Source: CAYJOG01 sp964371695 [NCBI: uncultured bacterium]
GTDB taxonomy: Bacteria; CAYJOG01
Direction of reading: 5' to 3'
Length of the DNA: 10,950 nt
Assembly: GCA_964371695.1 (NCBI GenBank)
Contig: CAYJOG010000055.1
Location: 1-10,950, forward strand
Every line of letters begins with the position of its first letter. Positions within the stretch are counted from its first letter, which is position 1. The notes beneath the pieces are model-generated. The model saw nothing but the letters and a program-made list of their open reading frames with translations. It had not been told where the DNA came from and ran no database searches. Shown one piece after another: positions 6,103-10,950 of the stretch. A program made the position numbers and the translations under genes.

Positions 6103-7446
6103 TCAGGGCGTTTGGCCAAGGGCGCGGCGCAATTGGGCAAGCCCCCGGTGATAGTCATAAAGCGCGCCGTGCTGTTGCTGGCGGGCGCGCTCAAGGCGTT
6201 CTTCTTCGCTCAGCACGTCGGCGCTGCTCACCAGCCCCTGGGCGTACTGGTCGCGGATCACCCGCAGGCTTTCGGCGGCGGCGGCCACGGCTTTTTCGGC
6301 CACGGGCAGGCGGTCCAGCGCTTCGTGTGTGTTGAGGTAGGCCCGCTGCACTTCCAGCAGCACCAGATTCTGGAACTGCTTTTGCTGGCTGCCCAGGTCT
6401 TCGGTCTGGCGGCGGCGCACGCGCTGGCGGGTTTTGGTGAGGCCGCTGTCGAACATGGGCCATTGCACCACCAGCGCGCCCAAAAGCCAGGTGTGATTGG
6501 CCTGGGTGTTGTCGCCGCTGTAATTGAACTCGGTGATGGCGCCGATTTTGGGTTGTTGATCGGCCACGCCTGCGCGCAGGGCGGCCTGGGCTGCCTGCTG
6601 CTGGCTCAGCATGGATTTCAGTTCGGGTCTGCCGCCCAGGGCTTTTTTGAAAAGTTTCTCCAGGTCGTCTAGTTGCTGGCCGGGGGCGGAAACATCGGCC
6701 ACCACCGTGGGGCGGGTGGGGGGCAGGCCCATGGCGCGGTTGAGCGACGCCCGCGCCAGATCAATGTTGTTGCTCACGCGGATGCGCTCCTGCTGGCGCT
6801 CCGCAAGGCGTACCTCCACGGCCAGCACGTCGTTTTTGGCCACCAACCCCTGTTCAAAAAAGTCCTGCGAAATGCGCCGTTGTTCTTCAATCACCCGGAT
6901 GGCTTCGCCCACCACTGTCAGTTGCCGCCCGGCCTCGAGCAGGTCCAGATAGTTCTGTGTGACTTCAAAAGCGAGGTCCAGGCGGATTTTGGCCTGTGTG
7001 AACAGGCTGGCCTGTTCCAGGTGTTTGGCCTGATCAATGCGGTTGGGTGTGCCGTCAAAATCGTGCAGGGGCACCGCGAGCGTCACCTTGCCCGAAGGCA
7101 CGGTCTTATCACCAAACCCTCGGGTGACGCCGCCAAAATTGCTGGAAAACTGGTTGTTGCGGTGAGAGTAGCTGGCGTCGAACCGGACAGAAGGAGCCAC
7201 GGCGCTTTTGATCTGCCGCACCTGATCGGCGGCGTTTTGTGTGTCGTGGCCCGCGCTCAGCAGTTCCACGCGCTGCCTCAGCGCCAGACGGATGCAGTCG
7301 TTGAGCGAAAGCGCGTTGGCTTTTTCCTCGGCGTGTTTTAGCGCTTCCGGCGCGAGGGCAGGGGGGTTCTCGGCATGGCCCTGCAGCGGCAGCGCCGCAG
7401 CGAAAACCAGCGGAGAAAAAAGCAGCAGTCGAAACCGGGGGGTCAT
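6103..7446 (-). CDS. TolC-type outer membrane efflux protein
   Basis: A 447-residue outer membrane factor forming the exit duct of the pump as a trimer. The N-terminus is a Sec signal peptide with probable cleavage after GHA (residue 25). The mature part has two repeated halves, each with a helical hairpin and beta-strands. The first opens with ALSLNDCIRLALRQRVEL, the conserved start of the OEP domain; the second begins near GRPELKSMLSQQQAAQAAL, its counterpart. FDASYSHRNNQ and ITEFNYSGD look like the barrel strands. A long helix follows, ending in DQYAQGLVSSADVLSEEERL and a DYHRGLAQLRRALG finish typical of the family. No C-terminal extension is present. Its ATG overlaps the MarR stop by four bases (ATGA), and AAGGAG lies 10 bases upstream. 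Its own TGA shares one base with an ATG of the adaptor, indicating coupling. Confidence 0.94.
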   Translation of the reverse strand: MTPRFRLLLFSPLVFAAALPLQGHAENPPALAPEALKHAEEKANALSLNDCIRLALRQRVELLSAGHDTQNAADQVRQIKSAVAPSVRFDASYSHRNNQFSSNFGGVTRGFGDKTVPSGKVTLAVPLHDFDGTPNRIDQAKHLEQASLFTQAKIRLDLAFEVTQNYLDLLEAGRQLTVVGEAIRVIEEQRRISQDFFEQGLVAKNDVLAVEVRLAERQQERIRVSNNIDLARASLNRAMGLPPTRPTVVADVSAPGQQLDDLEKLFKKALGGRPELKSMLSQQQAAQAALRAGVADQQPKIGAITEFNYSGDNTQANHTWLLGALVVQWPMFDSGLTKTRQRVRRRQTEDLGSQQKQFQNLVLLEVQRAYLNTHEALDRLPVAEKAVAAAAESLRVIRDQYAQGLVSSADVLSEEERLERARQQQHGALYDYHRGLAQLRRALGQTP

Positions 7447-7946
7447 GATGGGCAGGCTCCTTGTTTGAACGGCGGCAGCACGGGCGGGTTTTCCACCTGA
7501 GCCATCAGGTTGAGGTTCAGCTTGTCCAGCAGGCTGGCCAGTTGGGTGACTTCCTTGGCGGAAAGCCCTTCCAGGGCCAGTTGGTTGACGGCGAGGATGG
7601 TTTGATACAACCCCGGAAAACGGGCCGCGCCGCTGCGTGTGAGATGCACCAGAAACGCCCGGCGGTCTCCGGGAAAAGCCTCGCGTTTCACCAGCCCCTG
7701 CTGCTCCAGATTATCCAGCGCACGGGCCACGGTGGCGGGTTCCAGAGAGAGGTGTTCGCCCAGTTGCCGTTGGTTCATGGGGCCGTGGGCGCTGAGGATG
7801 CAGATGGTTTTGCCCTGGGTGATGGAAAGGTTTTCCGGCAGGCGTTCTTCAAGCGCCTTTTGCACGAGCTTGTAAAAAAGGATGGTTTTACCGATGGGCA
7901 ACTGGGAGAACTCCTCTGCTGCGTCCTGGGCCGTTTTGGGTTTCAT
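7443..7946 (-). CDS. MarR-family transcriptional regulator
   Basis: A 167-residue winged helix-turn-helix regulator. An N-terminal dimerisation helix (about 14-36) is followed by the DNA-binding domain: GPMNQRQLGEHLSLEPATVARALDNLEQQGLVKR (55-88) is the helix-turn-helix with its recognition helix, and FPGDRRAFLVHLT (91-103) is the wing with the conserved DRR. The C-terminal helices (128-150) complete the dimer interface. It is the first gene of the efflux operon and overlaps the TolC-type gene, so it is probably the operon's ligand-responsive repressor, released when a small toxic molecule binds. The proline-rich tail (152-167, including C165) lies outside the usual fold. The ribosome site is weak (only AAGA about 8 bases upstream), consistent with low repressor production. 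The ligand is unknown. Confidence 0.92.
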   Translation of the reverse strand: MKPKTAQDAAEEFSQLPIGKTILFYKLVQKALEERLPENLSITQGKTICILSAHGPMNQRQLGEHLSLEPATVARALDNLEQQGLVKREAFPGDRRAFLVHLTRSGAARFPGLYQTILAVNQLALEGLSAKEVTQLASLLDKLNLNLMAQVENPPVLPPFKQGACPS

Positions 7947-7961
7947 GGCTGAATCTTACAT

Positions 7962-8026
7962 CTGCAACTGTTCGCTGCAAAATAATTGCGTGTTCAATAA
8001 AAACGGATGACCGCCTCTTTTGACAA
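7962..8026 (-). promoter_or_regulatory. Candidate promoter and MarR operator of the efflux operon
   Basis: On the minus strand, TTGTCA (plus 8026-8021) and TTTTAT (8002-7997) are separated by 18 bases and could be -35 and -10 boxes (5/6 and 4/6 matches). Just downstream, between them and the MarR start, CTGCAA occurs twice on the plus strand (7962-7967 and 7975-7980, 13 bases apart), and GCAA-N5-TTGC (7977-7989) is a short inverted repeat. MarR proteins bind such AT-rich palindromes across their own promoters, so autorepression is plausible. All of this is pattern reading with weak consensus support. Confidence 0.35.
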
Positions 8027-8057
8027 GCTGGCCTTGACGCGGGCGGGAAATAAAGCC

Positions 8058-8088
8058 GGGGCGAACGGCTGGAAAGGCCATTCGCCCC
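8058..8088. terminator. Terminator-like stem-loop in the divergent intergenic region
   Basis: GGGGCGAA (8058-8065) pairs perfectly with TTCGCCCC (8081-8088); the inner GGC and GCC can add three pairs. It is followed by TTGTGTT on the plus strand and by GGCTTTATTT on the minus strand, so either strand gives a GC stem with a modest U-rich tail. No gene ends here: the genes on both sides start here. It may be a 5' leader structure or attenuator for the acyltransferase transcript, the end of a small RNA, or a barrier between the divergent units. No convincing plus-strand promoter was found, so its position relative to the start of transcription is unknown. Confidence 0.5.
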
Positions 8089-8163
8089 TTGTGTTAAAAT
8101 GACGGCCTCATGTTTTTGGCCCTTTTTGTGAACCCTTCAAAACCCTGGCCGGGAGCGGTGACA

Positions 8164-8170
8164 CCGGAGG
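8164..8170 (+). promoter_or_regulatory. Shine-Dalgarno supporting a TTG start
   Basis: CCGGAGG ends 6 bases before TTG at 8177. It is 21 bases from the next candidate, ATG at 8192, which is too far. The site therefore decides for the rare TTG start of the acyltransferase. Confidence 0.75.
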
Positions 8171-8176
8171 CCCGCC

Positions 8177-9802
8177 TTGGCTGAACTGCCCATGAAGGTG
8201 GACTGGCGGGCGCCCTCGCCCCAAAAGTGCATCCGCACGGTGGTGGAGCGCACGTTCATGCACGTGTTGCAGAAATACGCCACCGATGAATCCCGCGAAG
8301 AGTTGCTGGCCGACACGTTTTTCCACACACAAAAACGCCTGGACGCCGACCCCAAACACACCAGCGACGCAGAAAGGGCCTTGTGGACCGGCCTGCGCAA
8401 GCGGTATCTGCGCAAAGACAACCCTGTGTCCATCCTGCGGGACATCATCCGTTTTTATGTGGAAGAAATTCAGGGGCACTTCAACCCCATGGTGTTCGCC
8501 TTCAGCACCAGCATTTTGCCGGCGGGCATGAACCTGGCCTTTCACGCCTGGCCGCCCAAGCGGCTTTTCAGCAATCTGGTGGCCCCCGGCGGCGGCATAG
8601 AAGACACCATCAAGATCACCGGCGACGTGGACCGCGTGCTCAAGCTGGCCAAAACCGCCACGCCCATCGCCTTGCCCACTCACCTGAGCAACTTTGACAG
8701 CCCGGTGATTGGCTGGGCGCTGCACCACATGGGTTTCGCTCCTTTTTGTTATGGCGCGGGGCTGAACCTGTTCACCAACCCCATGATCAGTTTTTTCATG
8801 AACAGCCTGGGGGCTTACAAGGTAGACCGGCGCAAAAAAGAGGAGCTTTACAAGGAAACCCTCAAGGAATACAGCACTTTTCTGCTGGAGCTGGGGTGCC
8901 CGTCGCTGTTTTTCCCTGGCGGCACCCGCAGCCGCAGCGGAGCGATTGAGTCCAGACTGAAGCTGGGGTTGCTGGGCACGGGACTCAGGGCCTACATCAT
9001 CAACCTGCTCAAGGGCCAGCCGAAGAAATATTTTGTGGTGCCCATCGCCATGAGTTATCACACGGTGCTGGAGAGCGAAACCCTCATCGACGACTTTCTC
9101 AAGGACACCGGCAAAAATCGCTACATCATCACCGACGACGAGTTCAGCAAGCCCTCGGCCGTGGCGCAGTTCGTGGCCAATTCCATGGGTTATGACAGCC
9201 GCCTTTATCTGCACGTGTGCGAGCCGCTGGACCTGTTCGGCAACCGGGTGGATGAAGATGGCAACAGCGTGGACCCCAACGGCAATTTTGTGGACACCGA
9301 AAAATACGTCACCGAGGGCGACGGGCAAATCCGCGAGATTCCCCAGCGCGACGCGCAATACACCGTAGAGCTTGGCGACGCGGTGGTGGACGCCTATCGC
9401 CGCAACACCCCCATTCTCAGCACCCACGTGGTGGGTTTCACCATGTTCAAGCTGTTGCGCGAACGACACCCGCACCTGGACATCTACCGGTTTTTGCGCA
9501 TGGAAGAATACGAAACCCGCATTGAAAAACCCGTGTTCATGCAGGCCTTGGAAGGCCACCTGAACACACTGCGGGACATGGCCAGCCGCGGCCTGTGCCG
9601 CCTGGCCCCCATGACCGCCACCAGCCCGCCAGAGGATCTGCTCAAGGCGGGCATTGACCACCTCAGCGCTTATCCGGTGGGCAGCCGCACGATTTATGAA
9701 GAAGACTTTGGCCTCTACGCCAAAAACCTGTCCCTGGTGTATTACTACAGCAACCGGGTGCGGGGCCATCTCACCGGACATTTCGAGGTGTCGCCCAAAT
9801 GA
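8177..9802 (+). CDS. PlsB-like glycerol-3-phosphate acyltransferase
   Basis: A 541-residue acyltransferase of the PlsB/PlsC superfamily, expected to acylate sn-glycerol-3-phosphate at position 1 at the inner membrane. The four family blocks are visible in order: HLSNFD at 169-174 (catalytic H-X4-D), LGAYKVDRR at 211-219, FFPGGTRSRSG at 245-255 (phosphate-binding block, GGTRSRSG as in PlsB rather than EGTRS of PlsC) and VVPIAMSYH at 287-295. It is shorter than enterobacterial PlsB (about 800 residues). After block IV comes a region with three GN-x-VD heptads (355-375). No clear membrane helix is seen. The start is TTG with a strong ribosome site. Its stop overlaps the gpsA ATG, so substrate maker and user are coupled. 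Broader specificity or action on other acyl acceptors is possible; the gene pairing favours glycerol-3-phosphate. Confidence 0.85.
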   Translation: MAELPMKVDWRAPSPQKCIRTVVERTFMHVLQKYATDESREELLADTFFHTQKRLDADPKHTSDAERALWTGLRKRYLRKDNPVSILRDIIRFYVEEIQGHFNPMVFAFSTSILPAGMNLAFHAWPPKRLFSNLVAPGGGIEDTIKITGDVDRVLKLAKTATPIALPTHLSNFDSPVIGWALHHMGFAPFCYGAGLNLFTNPMISFFMNSLGAYKVDRRKKEELYKETLKEYSTFLLELGCPSLFFPGGTRSRSGAIESRLKLGLLGTGLRAYIINLLKGQPKKYFVVPIAMSYHTVLESETLIDDFLKDTGKNRYIITDDEFSKPSAVAQFVANSMGYDSRLYLHVCEPLDLFGNRVDEDGNSVDPNGNFVDTEKYVTEGDGQIREIPQRDAQYTVELGDAVVDAYRRNTPILSTHVVGFTMFKLLRERHPHLDIYRFLRMEEYETRIEKPVFMQALEGHLNTLRDMASRGLCRLAPMTATSPPEDLLKAGIDHLSAYPVGSRTIYEEDFGLYAKNLSLVYYYSNRVRGHLTGHFEVSPK

Positions 9803-10842
9803 GTGGCGCAGAAAAACACGCCAAAGCGGCCAGCGTGGCGGTGATCGGCATGGGCAACTGGGGCACCACGGTGGCCGAGATCGTGGCCCGCACCGGTCAG
9901 GACGTGGCGGTGTACGCCCGCGAGTCGGCCCAGGTGGAGGAACTCAACCGCGAACACCGCAACAGCAGATACACGGGCGAGGTGATTTTGAGCGATCGCC
10001 TGTTTGGCACCCACCACATGGAAACCGCTGTGCAGGGCAAGCGCCTGCTGTTGTTGTGTGTGCCCTGTCAGGCGGCCCGCGATGCCCTGCGCCAGATGGC
10101 CCCGGTGGTGGATGGCTCGCAGGTGATTGTTCACTGCGCCAAGGGCATCGAGCTGGGCACCCACAAACGGGTGAGCGAAATCATCCGCGAAGAAACCATG
10201 CTGCGGAAAATCGGTGTGCTGAGCGGGCCGAATATTGCGCCGGAAATTCTGGGGGGCGCGCCCGCCGCCAGCGTGGTGGCCAGCCGTTATGAAGTGGTGG
10301 TGGGCGAGGCCCAGCGGGCCTTCAAGGGTGATCAGTTCATGCTTTTTTCTTCCACCGACGTGGTGGGACTGGAGCTGTGCGGCGCACTCAAAAACATTCT
10401 GGCCATCGCCGCAGGCATGGTGTCGGAAATGGGTTTTGGCGTGAATACCTTTGCTTTTCTCATCACGCGGGGGCTGGCAGAGATTCAGCGTCTGGGTCTG
10501 GTGCTGGGGGCGGAGCGGGACACGTTTCAGGGCCTTGCGGGCATGGGCGATGTGCTGGCCACCTGCTCCAGCCCCCTCAGCCGCAACCATCAGGTGGGCA
10601 AGCGACTGGCACGGGGCGAAAAACTGGAGGACATTGTGGCCAGCCTGGGCATGGTGGCCGAAGGCGTGAAAACCACCCGCGCCGCCTATGAACTGTCCAA
10701 CATCCACCGCGTGGAAATGCCCATCACCCACGCCATTCACCACATCATCGAAGGCCAGTGGACCATCCAGGACGCCGTGAAAAACCTCATGCGCCGTCAG
10801 CCGCTGAACGAAAAACTGGTGAGCAAAAACATGGGTGGATGA
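9799..10842 (+). CDS. gpsA: NAD(P)-dependent glycerol-3-phosphate dehydrogenase
   Basis: A 347-residue cytoplasmic enzyme reducing dihydroxyacetone phosphate to sn-glycerol-3-phosphate, the backbone of phospholipids. The N-terminal Rossmann domain carries VAVIGMGNWGTTVA with the GxGxxG dinucleotide loop at 17-22. CAKGIE (113-118, K115), LSGPNIAPEI (141-150) and LCGALKNILAIAAGM (193-207, K198 the likely catalytic lysine) are the conserved active-site segments. GLAGMGDVLATCSSPLSRN (245-263) includes D251 and the substrate-binding SRN; MVAEGVKTT (285-293) is the C-terminal signature. Length is normal for GpsA. Its ATG overlaps the acyltransferase stop (ATGA), and GAGGTG lies 8 bases upstream. 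An NPN rather than the common PSF/PTF in the SGP motif (SGPNIA) is a minor variation. Confidence 0.96.
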   Translation: MSGAEKHAKAASVAVIGMGNWGTTVAEIVARTGQDVAVYARESAQVEELNREHRNSRYTGEVILSDRLFGTHHMETAVQGKRLLLLCVPCQAARDALRQMAPVVDGSQVIVHCAKGIELGTHKRVSEIIREETMLRKIGVLSGPNIAPEILGGAPAASVVASRYEVVVGEAQRAFKGDQFMLFSSTDVVGLELCGALKNILAIAAGMVSEMGFGVNTFAFLITRGLAEIQRLGLVLGAERDTFQGLAGMGDVLATCSSPLSRNHQVGKRLARGEKLEDIVASLGMVAEGVKTTRAAYELSNIHRVEMPITHAIHHIIEGQWTIQDAVKNLMRRQPLNEKLVSKNMGG

Positions 10843-10852
10843 CCGGGGCAGT

Positions 10853-10870
10853 CTGGCGGTTGAGCGCCAG
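10853..10870 (+). terminator. Weak hairpin downstream of gpsA
   Basis: CTGGCG and CGCCAG form a 6-bp stem with loop GTTGAG, 11 bases after the gpsA stop. The T-run is delayed (CTTTTAT at 10879-10885), so intrinsic termination here would be weak. Confidence 0.4.
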
Positions 10871-10880
10871 TAAGTGCGCT

Positions 10881-10917
10881 TTTATAAAGTTAGCTCTTGG
10901 GGGGCTTTGCCCCCCAA
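10881..10917 (+). repeat. Copy B of the 3'-end repeat, with 9-bp G/C hairpin
   Basis: TTTATAAAGT (10881-10890), 8 bases, then TTGGGGGGC-TTT-GCCCCCCAA with the stem counted from 10897 to 10917 (9 pairs, 3-base loop); the G-run itself begins at 10899. ACCCCCC and AGGGGT follow. The same TTTATAAAGT-N8-G-run order occurs after the glutathione transferase gene at the left end. The GGGGC-TTT-GCCCC core also occurs inside the element in the toxin gene (1033-1045). It is probably a dispersed intergenic repeat and may end the gpsA transcript. No gene is seen from 10843 to the window end. Confidence 0.6.
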
Positions 10918-10950
10918 ACCCCCCACCGAGGGGTGAGGCGGGGTATTGCC

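Noticed and set aside
6641-6665. TTTGAAAAGT-like sequence inside the TolC-type gene, resembling the element ends
   Set aside because: It is a single short match within a normal Lys-Lys-Leu-Phe-Lys coding stretch, with no inverted partner nearby.
8020-8054. TTGACA at 8020-8025 as a plus-strand -35 box
   Set aside because: No acceptable -10 box lies 16-18 bases downstream; the nearest A/T-rich hexamer (8049-8054) is 23 bases away.
8110-8184. A 24-codon leader ORF ending 8 bases inside the acyltransferase start
   Set aside because: It has no Shine-Dalgarno and no run of regulatory codons; overlap with the start could be chance. It would merit another look only if transcription begins upstream of 8110.
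8108-9781. A 557-codon open frame on the minus strand opposite the acyltransferase
   Set aside because: The plus-strand frame has catalytic motifs and a ribosome site; the minus frame is a compositional shadow with no domain.

Overview
The window is GC-rich, densely packed DNA from a Gram-negative bacterium: it carries an outer-membrane efflux channel, an RND pump and a lipoprotein adaptor. The closest lineage cannot be fixed by eye. A proteobacterium in the broad sense (Desulfobacterota or Magnetococcales-like groups are possible) fits the gene content and the G-rich hairpin repeats, but this is a guess. No tRNA, rRNA or CRISPR array was seen.

Left block (49-7946, minus strand). Seven genes run in one direction with overlaps or gaps of no more than 24 bases. 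In transcription order they are a MarR-family regulator, a TolC-type outer membrane factor, a lipoprotein HlyD/AcrA-type adaptor, an AcrB-type RND permease, a VapB-like antitoxin, a PIN-domain toxin and a glutathione S-transferase. The first four form a complete, self-regulated tripartite export system. The glutathione transferase at the end suggests a combined conjugate-and-export role against toxic compounds. The toxin-antitoxin pair sits inside this run and is probably co-transcribed with the pump.

The most unusual feature is inside the toxin gene. A 182-bp element (about 913-1094) made of consecutive hairpins, with inverted terminal repeats and a possible 4-bp target duplication (TCAG), is inserted in frame. 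Removing element plus one TCAG copy (186 bp, 62 codons) restores an uninterrupted 144-residue PIN protein. This behaves like the in-frame palindromic elements known from Rickettsia, but I recognise no family for this sequence.

Middle (7947-8176). A 230-bp divergent intergenic region holds a probable promoter and operator for the efflux operon and a terminator-like hairpin (8058-8088) that lies in the expected 5' leader of the rightward genes.

Right block (8177-10842, plus strand). A large PlsB-like glycerol-3-phosphate acyltransferase overlaps gpsA by ATGA. GpsA makes sn-glycerol-3-phosphate and the acyltransferase uses it, so the pair covers the entry steps of phospholipid synthesis.

Both operons end in the same repeat layout: TTTATAAAGT, then exactly 8 bases, then a G-run. 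On the right the G-run opens a 9-bp hairpin. On the left it is a pure 22-base homopolymer (poly-C on the + strand).
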